In this document: piece after piece, positions 38,043-47,600 of the stretch
Layout of the letters: every line of letters begins with the position of its first letter
How positions within the stretch are numbered: position 1 is the stretch's first letter
From: Solirubrobacter pauli
GTDB lineage: Bacteria > Actinomycetota > Thermoleophilia > Solirubrobacterales > Solirubrobacteraceae
Length of the DNA: 64,000 bases
Assembly: GCF_003633755.1 (NCBI RefSeq)
Contig: NZ_RBIL01000002.1
Span: 2,046,001-2,110,000, forward strand
Direction of reading: 5' to 3'
Notes under the pieces: model-generated
What the model saw: the letters and a program-made list of their open reading frames with translations, nothing else
Database searches by the model: none
What the model was told of the DNA's origin: nothing
Translations under genes and position numbers: made by a program

Positions 38043-38121
38043 ATCGGGCGAGCAGGATAGCGTGTCGGGCTCGGAAGTCAGGTCGGATGATCGGGTGGGG
38101 CGGAGGGGATGTCCCCCTGCT

Positions 38122-39453
38122 TCACCTTTGCCGCATGATCTGGCCGAGATCGGGCATCTTGCCCTGCTGGATCCCGCGCATCAGCTTGCGCATCTGGTCG
38201 AACTGCTTGACGAGCTGGTTGACCTGCTGGACCGTCGTTCCAGAGCCCTTGGCGATGCGCAGGCGGCGCGAGCCCTTGATCAGCTCGGGGTGCCGGCGCT
38301 CGTACGGCGTCATCGAGAGGATCATCGCCTCGACGCGGTCGAGCTCCTTCTCGTCGACGTTCATCTTCGACAGCTGATGGCCCGCCAGGCCCGGGATCAT
38401 GCCCAGGAGCGACGTGAGCGGCCCCATGCGCCGGATCTTCTTGAGCTGGTCCAGGAAGTCCTCGAGCGTGAACTGGTTCTTCCTGAGCTTGCGCTCGAGC
38501 TCCTTGGCCTCGTCCTGGTCGACCTGCTGCTCGGCGCGCTCGATGAACGACAGGACGTCGCCCATGCCGAGGATGCGCTGCGCCATCCGGTCGGGGTGGA
38601 ACTTCTCGAAGTCGCCCAGCTTCTCGCCGGTGGAAGCGAACAGGATCGGCTTGCCCGTGACGGCCTTGACGCTCAGAGCCGCGCCGCCGCGCGCATCGCC
38701 GTCCAGCTTGGACAGGATCACGCCGTCGAAGGCCGCCACCTCGCCGAACTGCTCGGCGACGTTGACCGCGTCCTGGCCGGTCATCGCGTCGACGACGAGC
38801 AGCACCGTGTGCGGCTTGACGCGCTTCTTGATGTTGGCCAGCTCTTCCATCAGCGCCTGGTCCACGTGCAGGCGGCCGCTGGTGTCCACGATCAGGACGT
38901 CCTTGCCGTCCCGCTTGGCCTGGTCCAGCGCCCAGCCGGCGATGTCCACCGGGTCCGCATCCGTGCCGCGCTCGTAGACCGTGGCGCCCGCCTGGGCGCC
39001 GACCTTGATCAGCTGGTCCACAGCCGCCGGGCGGTACACGTCGCAGGCCGCGACGGCCACGGACGAGTTGTTCTGCTCCTTGAGCATCTTCGCCAGCTTG
39101 GCCGTGGCGGTCGTCTTGCCCGAGCCCTGCAGGCCGGCCATGAGGATCACGGTCGGCGGCCGCGGCGAGAACGTCACGCCCGCGGACTGGCCGCCCATCA
39201 GGGCGGTCAACTCCTCGTTGACGATCTTGATCACCTGCTGCCCGGGGTTGAGCTGCTTGGTGATCTCGATCCCGAGCGCGCGTTCCTTGACCGCGCTCGT
39301 GAACTGCTTGACGACCTTGAAGTTGACGTCGGCCTCGAGGAGCGCGAGGCGGATCTCGCGCATCGCCTTGTTGATGTCGTCCTCGGTCAGCGACCCGCGC
39401 TGCCGGACGCCGGACAGCGTCCCTTGAAGCTTCTCCGAGAGCGAATCGAACAT
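38122..39453 (-). CDS. ffh: Signal recognition particle protein Ffh
   Basis: Ffh of 443 aa. The N domain (~1-90) and GTPase domain with P-loop [18 protein letters not shown] and KLDGDARGG are followed by the methionine-rich M domain, which binds signal peptides and 4.5S RNA; the [14 protein letters not shown]-binding helix is present. The partner FtsY is at 42434. On the minus strand TACAGT (39467-39462) ends 8 nt before the ATG, a likely near-leaderless -10. It is divergent from sthA by 20 bp. Confidence 0.97.
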   Translation of the reverse strand: MFDSLSEKLQGTLSGVRQRGSLTEDDINKAMREIRLALLEADVNFKVVKQFTSAVKERALGIEITKQLNPGQQVIKIVNEELTALMGGQSAGVTFSPRPPTVILMAGLQGSGKTTATAKLAKMLKEQNNSSVAVAACDVYRPAAVDQLIKVGAQAGATVYERGTDADPVDIAGWALDQAKRDGKDVLIVDTSGRLHVDQALMEELANIKKRVKPHTVLLVVDAMTGQDAVNVAEQFGEVAAFDGVILSKLDGDARGGAALSVKAVTGKPILFASTGEKLGDFEKFHPDRMAQRILGMGDVLSFIERAEQQVDQDEAKELERKLRKNQFTLEDFLDQLKKIRRMGPLTSLLGMIPGLAGHQLSKMNVDEKELDRVEAMILSMTPYERRHPELIKGSRRLRIAKGSGTTVQQVNQLVKQFDQMRKLMRGIQQGKMPDLGQIMRQR

Positions 39454-39473
39454 GGTGTGAGACTGTACCCGCC

Positions 39474-40880
39474 GTGGAGCTCGATCTTCTCGTCATCGGC
39501 TCGGGTCCGGGCGGCCAGCGCGCCGCCATCCAAGCAGCCAAGCTCGGCAAGCGTGTCGCCGTCGCCGAGCGTCGCAACCGCCTCGGCGGTGTCTCGATCC
39601 ATACCGGGACCATCCCTTCCAAGACCTTGCGCCAGGCCACCCTGGAGCAGCTCGCCACGCGCGCGCTGGACGTGCTCGACCCGACGCGGGTCGAGGAGAC
39701 CGAGCAGGAGGCCCTGCAGCAGCTGCTCGACCGCGCCGCCGCCGTGGTGGCCGCCGAGACCGCGATCACCCGCGAGCAGTTCCGGCGCAACCGCGTCGGG
39801 CTGCTGCCGGGCGCCGCGTCGTTCCTGGACGCCAACACGGTGCGGATCGAAGGCAGCGACGAGCCCGTGCGGGCTCAGAACATCGTCATCGCGGTCGGCA
39901 CGCGGCCGGCCCGGCCGAGCACGGTCGCGTTCGACGACCGCACGATCATCGACTCCGACGGCCTGCTCAAGCTCGCCCAGCGCGTGCCGCGCACGATGAC
40001 CGTCGTCGGCGCGGGCGTGATCGGCGTCGAGTACGCGTCGATGTTCGGCGCGCTGGGCACCAAGGTCACGGTCGTCGACCAGCGCGACCGCGTGCTCACA
40101 TTCCTCGACGGCGAGATCGGCGAGGCGTTCCAGTACCTCCTGCGCCGCCGCAACGTCACCTTCCGGCTGCGCGAGAAGGTCGACGGCGTGGACGCGCTGC
40201 CCGGGCGCGGCGCGCGGCTCAGGCTCGCCTCCGGCAAGGAGATCGTCAGCGAGACCGTGCTCTACGCGACCGGCCGCCAGGGCGACACCGACGTGCTCGG
40301 CCTCGACAAGGCCGGCCTGGAGGCCGACAAGCGCGGACGGATCCAGGTCGACGAGAGCTACCGCACCGCGGTCCCGCACATCTACGCCGTCGGCGACTGC
40401 GCGGGCGGCGCCGGGCTCGCCGCCACCGCGATGGAGCAGGGCCGGATCGCCGCGCTGAACGCGTTCGGGCGCCCGGTCAACCAGCTCCCCCAGCTGATCC
40501 CGACCGGCGTCTACGCGGTCCCGGAGCTGGCCCAGGTCGGCAAGACCGAGGAGGAGCTCACGGACGCGTCCGTGCCCTACGTGTGCGGGATCGCGCGCTG
40601 GAGCGAGCTCGCCCGCGGCGTCATCTCCGGCGACCGCGAGGGGATGCTCAAGCTGCTCGTCTCGCCCGAGACCCGCGCCGTGCTCGGCGTGCACGTCCTC
40701 GGCAGCGGTGCCACCGACCTCGTCCATATCGGGCAGGCCGTGATGGCCTCCGGTGACGAGGGCCTGGACTTCCTCGTCACGGCAGTCTTCAACTACCCGA
40801 CGTTCGCCGAGTCCTACAAGGTCGCCGCCCTCGACGCGGACAACCGCATCAAGGGCATGGCGGCCTTCGACCGGGGCTAG
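39474..40880 (+). CDS. sthA: Soluble pyridine nucleotide transhydrogenase
   Basis: A flavoprotein of 468 aa with a GTG start, of the disulfide-oxidoreductase superfamily. GSGPGG (9-14) binds FAD and VVGAGVIGVEYA the NAD(P). The redox-active CxxxxC of dihydrolipoamide dehydrogenase is absent; the site reads HTGTIPSKTLR, as in SthA, so it should exchange hydride between NADPH and NAD rather than reduce disulfides. It ends with a 4-bp overlap of the convergent SPFH gene. Confidence 0.9.
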   Translation: MELDLLVIGSGPGGQRAAIQAAKLGKRVAVAERRNRLGGVSIHTGTIPSKTLRQATLEQLATRALDVLDPTRVEETEQEALQQLLDRAAAVVAAETAITREQFRRNRVGLLPGAASFLDANTVRIEGSDEPVRAQNIVIAVGTRPARPSTVAFDDRTIIDSDGLLKLAQRVPRTMTVVGAGVIGVEYASMFGALGTKVTVVDQRDRVLTFLDGEIGEAFQYLLRRRNVTFRLREKVDGVDALPGRGARLRLASGKEIVSETVLYATGRQGDTDVLGLDKAGLEADKRGRIQVDESYRTAVPHIYAVGDCAGGAGLAATAMEQGRIAALNAFGRPVNQLPQLIPTGVYAVPELAQVGKTEEELTDASVPYVCGIARWSELARGVISGDREGMLKLLVSPETRAVLGVHVLGSGATDLVHIGQAVMASGDEGLDFLVTAVFNYPTFAESYKVAALDADNRIKGMAAFDRG

Positions 40881-41935
40881 GCGGCCGGCGCCGGGGGCGG
40901 CGGCGGGATCTCGCGCGGCGCCGGCGGGGTCCCGACACCGGCGTTCGTCGCGCTCTCGGCCTCCTCCGTCGCCGCGGCGGCGGCGCGGGCGGCGTCCTCG
41001 GCGTCCTTGCGCGCGCGCTCGTCGATCTCGTCCATCGACGTCGCCCCGGCCGGCTTCTTCGGCTTGGTGGCGCCCGCGAACTGCTCCGTCAGGCTCGACA
41101 CGGCGGACGTGAACTCGGACGGGATGATCCAGATCTTGTTCGCGTCGCCCTGCGCGAGCTGCGGGAGGGTCTGCAGGTACTGGTACTGCAGCAGCGCCTG
41201 GTCCGGCGCGCCCTCGTGGATCGCGTTGAAGACGGTCTCGATCGCCTTCGCCTCGCCCTCGGCCTTGAGGATCGCGGCGGTACGGGCGCCCTCGGCGCGG
41301 AGCACGGCGGACTGCTTCTCGCCTTCGGCGGTGAGGATCTGGGACTGCTTGACGCCCTCGGCGGTGAGGATCGTCGCGCGGCGGTCACGCTCGGCGCGCA
41401 TCTGCTTCTCCATCGCCTCCTGCACCGTCCGCGGCGGCTCGACCGACTTGAGCTCGACGCGCCCGACGCGGATGCCCCAGCGGCCCGTCGCCTCGTCGAG
41501 CACGGCGCGCAGCTGGCTGTTGACGCTGTCACGCGAGGTCAGCGTCTCCTCCAGCGTCATGCCGCCGATCACGTTGCGGAGCGTGGTGACGGTCAGCTGC
41601 TCGATCGCCTGCAGCGGGTTCGCGACCTCGTAGGTGGCCGCCCGCGCGTCGGTGACGGTGAAGTAGATGACCGTGTCGATGCCGACGACGAGGTTATCCT
41701 CGGTGATCACGGGCTGCGGCGGGAAGGACACCACCTGCTCGCGCAGGTCGATCAGCGGCTTCACGCGGTCGATGAACGGGACGATCAGCGTCAGCCCCGG
41801 GTCCAACGTGCGGCTGTAGCGGCCGAGCCGCTCGACGATCCCCGCGCGCGCCTGCGGCACGATCCGCACGCCCGACGCCGCGACGATGAACAAGAACACG
41901 ATCAGCACGATCAGGACGATCAGTCCTGCGGTCAT
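40877..41935 (-). CDS. SPFH/Band 7 protein (stomatin/QmcA-like)
   Basis: A membrane-anchored scaffold protein of 352 aa. One N-terminal helix (~3-22) precedes the SPFH domain (VPQARAGIVERLGRYSRTLDPG in segments), then a long coiled coil with repeated TAEGxKQS motifs (ILTAEGVKQSQILTAEGEKQ). The C-terminus is acidic then proline-rich. It assembles membrane microdomains. It follows an NfeD gene 15 bp upstream, the typical SPFH/NfeD pair. Confidence 0.92.
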   Translation of the reverse strand: MTAGLIVLIVLIVFLFIVAASGVRIVPQARAGIVERLGRYSRTLDPGLTLIVPFIDRVKPLIDLREQVVSFPPQPVITEDNLVVGIDTVIYFTVTDARAATYEVANPLQAIEQLTVTTLRNVIGGMTLEETLTSRDSVNSQLRAVLDEATGRWGIRVGRVELKSVEPPRTVQEAMEKQMRAERDRRATILTAEGVKQSQILTAEGEKQSAVLRAEGARTAAILKAEGEAKAIETVFNAIHEGAPDQALLQYQYLQTLPQLAQGDANKIWIIPSEFTSAVSSLTEQFAGATKPKKPAGATSMDEIDERARKDAEDAARAAAAATEEAESATNAGVGTPPAPREIPPPPPAPAA

Positions 41936-41950
41936 GCGGTGTACCCCCTC

Positions 41951-42379
41951 TTACTCGCTCACGAGCGCCGTTGCGCCCCGGATCTCGAGCACGTGCACCT
42001 TGGTGCCCGGCTCGATGATGGCGTCGTCGTCATAGGCGCGCGCCGTCCAGATCTCGCCGTCGAGCTTCACGCACCCGACGCCTTCATCGTTGGCGATGCG
42101 CTCCATGACGATCGCCGTCTGCCCCACCAGCGCCGCGGTCCCCATCTTCAGCGCCCGGCCCTTCTGGTGCGAGCGCGCCAGCGGCCGCAGCGCGGCCAGC
42201 AGGACGAGCGACACGACCAGGAAGGCGGCCGCTTCGATGGTGGTGCCCGCGTCGAACGCGGCCAGGATCGCGGCCACGGCCGCCCCGCCGGCGAACGGGG
42301 CCAGGAAGAAGCCCAGCGTGGCGATCTCGCCCACGGCGAGCACCACCGCGATGATCAGCCAGATCGCCCAGGAATCCAC
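41951..42379 (-). CDS. NfeD-like membrane protein
   Basis: A protein of 142 aa from the GTG at 42379, chosen because AGGA lies 8 nt upstream; an ATG at 42415 would add 12 residues. Three or so membrane segments (WAIWLIIAVVLAVGEIATLG and AAAFLVVSLVLLAAL) precede a soluble OB-fold domain ending KVHVLEIRGATALVSE. NfeD proteins act with SPFH partners, here immediately downstream. It lacks the ClpP-like protease domain, so it is the short form. Confidence 0.87.
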   Translation of the reverse strand: MDSWAIWLIIAVVLAVGEIATLGFFLAPFAGGAAVAAILAAFDAGTTIEAAAFLVVSLVLLAALRPLARSHQKGRALKMGTAALVGQTAIVMERIANDEGVGCVKLDGEIWTARAYDDDAIIEPGTKVHVLEIRGATALVSE

Positions 42380-42433
42380 TGGTTCGATCCTATCTCGCAA
42401 TCGGGAGGCGAGCATGGGGAGCCCGCCCCACGC

Positions 42434-43429
42434 TCATGCCGTCAGCAGCGCTCGCGCGAAGTCGTCGGGGTCGAACGGGCGCAGGTCCTCGAGCTGCTCG
42501 CCGATGCCGATCAGCTTCACGGGGATGTTGAGCTCGTTGGCGATCGCGAGCGCAATGCCACCCTTGGCCGTCCCGTCGAGCTTGGTGAGGATGATCCCGG
42601 TCACGTCGACCGCCTCGCCGAACAGCTTCGCCTGGCGCACGCCGTTCTGGCCCGTGGTGGCGTCGACGGTCATCAGCGTCTCGTGCGGCGCGTCCGGCAT
42701 CTGCTTGGTGATCACGCGCCGGACCTTGGCGAGCTCCTCCATCAGGTTCGTCTGCGTGTGCAGGCGGCCGGCGGTGTCGATGATGATCACGTCGGCGCCG
42801 CGCTCACGGCCGCGGGCGATCGCCTCGAAGGCGACGGAGCCGGGATCGGAGCCCTCCGGGCCCTTGACCACGTCCACCCCGGCGCGCTCGCCCCAGCGCT
42901 CGAGCTGCTCGACGGCGGCGGCGCGGAAGGTGTCCGCGGCGCCGACGACGACCGTGAGGCCGAGCGTGTTCTTCAGGTGCCAGGACAGCTTGCCGATCGT
43001 GGTCGTCTTGCCGGTGCCGTTGACGCCGACGACGAGGATCACCGTCGGGCTCGGCCGCAGGTCGATCTTGTCGTCGCCGGTGCGGGCGAGCTGGGCGAGC
43101 ATCTCGGCCAGGCGGTTGGACAGCGCCTCGCCGCCGACGAGGTTGCCCTCCTCGGCCTCGCGTTCGAGCTCCTCGACGACCTGGGCGGTCGTGCGCGCGC
43201 CGACGTCGGCGTAGATCAGCGCCTCCTCGAGGCGCTCCCACGTCTCCTCGTCGAGGTCGCCCTCGAACAGCGTCGCCTGCACCTCGGCGGCGAGGGCCTC
43301 GCGCGTCTTGCGCATGTTCTCGCGCAGCCGCTTGAAGAAGCCGCGACGCTTCTCCTCGCGCTCGGGCTCGGCGGGCACCTCGGCGGGCGCCTGGTCGAGG
43401 AGGAAGAGGTCGTACCAGTCTCTGGCCAT
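42434..43429 (-). CDS. ftsY: SRP receptor FtsY
   Basis: FtsY of 331 aa. A short acidic A region (APAEVPAEPEREEK) precedes the NG domain with GVNGTGKTTTIGK P-loop, DTAGRLHTQ and KLDGTAKGG. It docks the SRP-ribosome complex to the membrane. The start ATG is at 43429; -10-like TATCCT lies 10 nt upstream on the minus strand. Its conserved neighbour smc is separated here by a small plus-strand gene, a VOC gene and the hexad protein. Confidence 0.97.
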   Translation of the reverse strand: MARDWYDLFLLDQAPAEVPAEPEREEKRRGFFKRLRENMRKTREALAAEVQATLFEGDLDEETWERLEEALIYADVGARTTAQVVEELEREAEEGNLVGGEALSNRLAEMLAQLARTGDDKIDLRPSPTVILVVGVNGTGKTTTIGKLSWHLKNTLGLTVVVGAADTFRAAAVEQLERWGERAGVDVVKGPEGSDPGSVAFEAIARGRERGADVIIIDTAGRLHTQTNLMEELAKVRRVITKQMPDAPHETLMTVDATTGQNGVRQAKLFGEAVDVTGIILTKLDGTAKGGIALAIANELNIPVKLIGIGEQLEDLRPFDPDDFARALLTA

Positions 43430-43439
43430 GCGGATCGGC

Positions 43440-43481
43440 AGGATACGAGGCGGGCGCGCTCCGGTCTGCGCCAGGTATCCT
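43440..43481. promoter_or_regulatory. Paired divergent -10 elements (ftsY and small membrane gene)
   Basis: TATCCT reads on the minus strand at 43445-43440, 10 nt from the ftsY ATG, and on the plus strand at 43476-43481, 10 nt from the ATG at 43492. They also form the ends of an inverted repeat (GGATAC 43441-43446, GTATCC 43475-43480). No -35 is visible. The equal spacing supports two near-leaderless promoters. Confidence 0.38.
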
Positions 43482-43491
43482 CAACCAGGCA

Positions 43492-43824
43492 ATGCCCGCT
43501 CTTGTAGAAGCTCGTGAATCGCTGAGTTACTGGGAGAATCGGCTGCACACGCTGCCTCGGCGCTCGGTGCGCGCGCGGCGTGAGGCCCGCGAGATGGCAG
43601 AGCGCTGGCGGGCGCGCGTGATGGAGGCCGAGCGGGCCGAGTACGGCGCCGGCTTCCTCGGCGCGGTGTTCCAGCTGATGGCCGAGAAGCGCCTGCCGAC
43701 GCAGACGTCGCGTCAGATCGTGCGGGTCGGCAAGGGCGCGGCGCTCGTCGCCGCGACGACGGTCGCGCTCATGACGCTGATCGCCGTGCTGCTGTTCGTC
43801 GCGCTGCTGGTGCTGATCTTCTAG
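43492..43824 (+). CDS. Small C-terminally anchored membrane protein (110 aa)
   Basis: Not recognised. Residues 1-75 are charged and helical (LPRRSVRARREAREMAERWR), followed by a strong membrane segment (ALVAATTVALMTLIAVLLFVALLVLIF in parts) that forms the tail. It is thus a tail-anchored protein facing the cytoplasm. It is a lone plus-strand gene inserted between VOC and ftsY and ends in a bidirectional hairpin. Function unknown. Confidence 0.62.
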   Translation: MPALVEARESLSYWENRLHTLPRRSVRARREAREMAERWRARVMEAERAEYGAGFLGAVFQLMAEKRLPTQTSRQIVRVGKGAALVAATTVALMTLIAVLLFVALLVLIF

Positions 43825-43831
43825 TAGCCCG

Positions 43832-43863
43832 CTGAAGCATCGACGGCGCGCCGGAAGCTTCAG
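43832..43863. terminator. Bidirectional hairpin between converging genes
   Basis: CTGAAGC (43832-43838) and GCTTCAG (43857-43863) form a perfect 7-bp stem, with a CGGCG/CGCCG dyad in its loop. It lies 7 nt after the membrane gene stop and overlaps the stop of the convergent VOC gene, so it may terminate both. No U-tract is present. Confidence 0.5.
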
Positions 43864-44231
43864 TGGGCCTCGACGTGCTCGGCCACGTTGATGACGTGGC
43901 CGCCCGGTGCTCTGACGAAGAAGCGGCGGATGCCCCACGGCTCGTCCGTCAGCGGGTAGACGATCTCGAGGCCGTCGCGCTGCGCTCGCTCGTAGAGCGC
44001 CGTCGCGTCCTCGACCTCGACCGAGACGTGCGCGTCCTTGATGCCGCGGTCCTGGCCCTCGACCTTGAGGTCGGCGATCGTGATCTGCGCCGTCGGGTTG
44101 CTCGGTGAGCGGAACATCTTGAAGCCGGGCTCGTCCATCGCGGGCTCGAAGCCGAGGAAGTCGGCGAAGAAGGACTTCGCGGCCTCGGCGTCCTCGACGA
44201 CGAGGTTCGGGACGGCGCGGCGGATGGTCAC
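43860..44231 (-). CDS. VOC-family (glyoxalase-fold) protein
   Basis: A protein of 123 aa with a GTG start overlapping the upstream stop (GTGA). Two beta-alpha-beta-beta-beta units are visible, starting IRRAVPNLVVEDAEAAKSFF and ending GIRRFFVRAPGGHVINVAEH in segments. Metal ligands expected in this fold are partly present (H near the C-terminal NVAEH). It could act on small electrophiles or bind antibiotics of the bleomycin-resistance type. It is the last gene of the smc operon. Confidence 0.88.
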   Translation of the reverse strand: MTIRRAVPNLVVEDAEAAKSFFADFLGFEPAMDEPGFKMFRSPSNPTAQITIADLKVEGQDRGIKDAHVSVEVEDATALYERAQRDGLEIVYPLTDEPWGIRRFFVRAPGGHVINVAEHVEAH

Positions 44232-44671
44232 TTGTGCACGCCGACGAGGCCGACGCCACCCGTGATGCCGCTGCACCCGATGCAGCCGACGCAGCCCGTG
44301 CAGTTCACGCAGCCGACGCACGCGACGCAACCGCTGCAGCCGACGTTGCCAAGCCCGCCGACGATGCCCGCGGAGCCGATGATCCCCGCCGACAGCGCGA
44401 CGCCGGCGCTGCCGATGACCGCGGCCGAGCCGGTGACCCCCGCCGAGCCGGCGACGGCGGCGGAGCCCGTGACGGCGGCGCTGCCGACGACCGCGGCCGC
44501 ACCCACCACACCCGCGGAGCCGACCACGCCCGCCGCGCCGATCACGCCCGCCGATCCGACGACGCCGACCGACCCGTCCACGGCGACGGACTTGTAGACG
44601 TGGTGCGAGCCGACGAGGACCGTGGAGGCCTGCTCGGCGGTGCCGTCGCCGTTCTCGATCGTGTGGCTCAT
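44228..44671 (-). CDS. Glycine-hexad repeat protein with terminal CxxC ladder
   Basis: A protein of 147 aa. After a short head (1-33) residues ~34-110 are an almost perfect six-residue repeat of the type VGSAGV/IGAAGV, about 13 units, all small residues with Gly every third position in most. It then becomes cysteine-rich: eight cysteines (112, 115, 118, 121, 124, 127, 130, 133), one every third residue. A left-handed beta-helix or a polyglycine-II-like bundle would stack these into a ladder able to bind metal. ATGA overlap with the smc stop and GTGA overlap with the VOC gene support translation. I know no function. Confidence 0.75.
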   Translation of the reverse strand: MSHTIENGDGTAEQASTVLVGSHHVYKSVAVDGSVGVVGSAGVIGAAGVVGSAGVVGAAAVVGSAAVTGSAAVAGSAGVTGSAAVIGSAGVALSAGIIGSAGIVGGLGNVGCSGCVACVGCVNCTGCVGCIGCSGITGGVGLVGVHK

Positions 44672-47600
44672 GCCGCGGCTTCCTCCTCGACCGGCTTCGG
44701 GAGCTTGCGGGAGATGACCTTGGAGACGCCGTTGCCCGCCATCGACACACCGTACAGGGCGTCGGCGGCCTCCATCGTGCGCTTCTGGTGGGTGACGACG
44801 ATGAACTGCGCGCGGTCGCTGAAACCGCGCAGGACCTGCAGGAAGCGGTCGATGTTGAGGTCGTCGAGCGCGGCTTCGACCTCGTCGAGGATGTAGAACG
44901 GGCTCGGCTTCGCGAGGAACACGGCGAACAGGAACGCGAGCGACGTCATCGTCTTCTCGCCGCCGGAGAGCAGCGTCAGGCGCTTCGTCGACTTGCCCGC
45001 CGGCGTGATCTCGATCTCGACGCCGAGCTTGTCCTCCGGGGTCTCGCCGTCGGCGTCCTCGGGCTCGTCCACCTCGGCGGCGGGCTGCTCGGGGTCCACG
45101 CCGCCGAGGACGGGCCGCGGGCCGGCGTCCTCACGGACGAGCCGCAGCGCGCCGCGGCCGCCCGGGAACAGGTGGCCGACGACCTCCTCGAAGTTCTTCG
45201 CGGCCGCCGTGAAGGTCTCCTCGAAGGCCTCCTTGATCCGGCGGTCGGTGTCCTTGATCAGCTGCGCGAGCTCGCGCATCGCGGTCTCGAGGTCCTCGCG
45301 CTGCGTCTCGAGCTCCTCGACGTGCGCGAGCGCCTCCTTGTACTCCGCCTGCGCGAGCGGGTTGACCGGCCCGAGCTGCTCGCGCCGGCGCTGCAGGCGC
45401 TCGATCGTCTTGCTCAGGTGCGCGCGCTCGTCCTCGCCGAGCGCCTCCTCGGACGGCTCCGGCTCCAGCCCGAGCTTCTCGGCGAGGCGCACGAGCTCGG
45501 CCTCGACGTCCTCCGCGTGGTCGCGTGCTCGCTGCGCCTGGACCTCGCCGCGCGTGACCGTCTCGCCGCGCTCCCGGAGCCGCGCGTGCACGCGGGACTC
45601 CTCCGCGGCGCACTCACGCAGCTCCTTCGCGAGCTGCTCGCCCGCGGCCTTGTCGGCGTTGAGCTCGGCCTCGAGCGCCTCGACCCGGTTGGCGACCGCA
45701 CCCTGCACGGACTTCAGCGCGGCTGCGAAGCGCTCGGCGACCGGCTTGAGCTGCCGGTCGCGCTCCAGGCGGCGCTCCTCGTGCTCGAGCCGGCGGGCTC
45801 GCTCCGCGCGTTCGCGGTCGGCACGCTCCTTGAGCCGCCGCTCCGTGGCGATCTGCGACTCGACCTGCGCCTTGCGGTCGGCGCTCGGCCCCTCGTCGGG
45901 CGCGGACCGCCGCTGCTGGATGACCCAGCGCGCGTGGCGCTCGGCCTCGGCGGCCTCGTCGCGCTCGCGGGCGGCGGCGCGCGCCTCGCGATCGATGCCC
46001 TCGCGCGCGGCGTCGGCCGCAGCGACCGTCGTCTGCGCCTCCTCGACCGCGGCCAGCGCGGCCCGCTCGGCCCGCGCGGCCTCGTCGACCTGCCCGACGA
46101 GCGCGTCGCGCCGGTTGCGCTCCTTGAGCACGCGGTCGTGGCCGCCGGGCGAGACCTGCCGCAGCTCGCGCGTCCGCGGCGACCACACGCGCCCGTCCTT
46201 GGTGACCGCGATGCCGTCGAAGTCGGCGCGGACGGCCGCGACGTCGTCGACGACCCACACGTCCGCGAGGATGGCCGCCGCCAGCGCGCGGACGGGCTCG
46301 TCGCCGCCGGCCTGCACGTGCGCGGAGAGGGGCTCGGCACCGTCGGCGGGCGGCGAGGCCGCGGCGCCGGTGGCCGCGCCGAGCACGTCCGCGGGCGTGG
46401 CACCCTCGGGCACGATCAGCGCGGCCGCGCCGTCCTTGCCGCCCTTGGACAGGAGCTTCGCGCCCGACTCGAGGTCCAGCGCCACGCCGGCGCGCAGGCG
46501 CGGGCCGAGCGCGGCGGAGAGCGCGAGCTCGTACCCCGGGGCGGCCGTGAGCGTGTCGGCGAGCGCCTTCGCGCCGCCCGGGGCGCCGGCGTTCGCACGC
46601 AGGAACTGGTTGACCTTGGCGAGCTCGGCGCCGATCCGCGCCGACTCGCGGCGGGCCTTCTCGGCGGCGACGTCCAGCTCCCGGCGTGCGCGGCGGGCGG
46701 CTTCGGCCGCGGCTTCGCCCTCGGAGCGGCGGGCCGCCGCGGCCTGGGCGACCGCCGTCTTCTCGGCGAGCGCCGCCGTCGCCGCCTCGCGGCCGGTCTC
46801 GAGCTCGGCCAGCTCGCGCTCGAGGCGCACGCGGTGGTCCTCGGCCAGCGCCGTGAGCTCCGCCTGCAGCCCGGCGATGCGCTCCTCGGTGCCGTCGTCG
46901 CCGGTGTCGGCCTTGATCTCGGCGCGCAGCGCGGCGATGCCGCCTTCGCGGCGCTTGCTGCGCTCGTCGAGCTCGCCGATCAGCCGCTGCGCCGCGTCCA
47001 GCCGCATGCCGATCCGCTCACCGGACGACCGCGCCGAGTAGAACCGGGACGACAGCGTCTCGCGCTCGCTGCCGCGCGAGGACAGCGCCTCCTCGGCCTT
47101 CTGGCGGCGCGCGCCGACGGCCTTGTACTCCTCTTCGGCGGCCGCGGCGGCCGCGCGGGCCTCGCCCACGGCGGTCTCGGCCTCGACCAGCCCCGCCCGC
47201 GCGCCGCGCGCGTTGTCGCGGGCCAGCGTCCAGCGTGCCTCGTCGCTCTGGCGCTCGATCCGCTCGTGCAGCTCCGCGGCCTCGGCCTGGCGCTTCAACG
47301 GCTTCAGGCGTGACCGCGCCTCGCGCTCCACGTCCAGCGCCCGGTCCAGGTTGTCCTGGGTGCGCTCGAGCTTGAGCTGCGCCTTGCGGCGGCGCTTGCG
47401 GTGCTTGCCGAGGCCCGCCGCCTCCTCGATCAGCATCCGCCGGTCCTTGGGCTTGGACGTGACGATCTCCATCACGCGCCCCTGGGAGACGACGGAGTGC
47501 ATCTCCTTGCCCATGCCGGTGTCCGAGAGGATCTCGATCACGTCGGTGAGGCGGCACTTGGCGCCGTTGATGCGGTACTCGCCGTCGCCGGCCCGGTTCA

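Noticed and set aside
38104-38117. Terminator after ffh
   Set aside because: The GGGG/CCCC stem is very short, with a small loop and no U-tract; too weak to list.
42376-42400. tRNA-like GGTTCGATCC sequence
   Set aside because: It lacks acceptor, D and anticodon arms and lies at the NfeD start.
44305-44600. CRISPR-like or satellite array from the 18-bp periodicity
   Set aside because: The periodicity is the codon image of the six-residue protein repeat; there are no spacers or cas genes.
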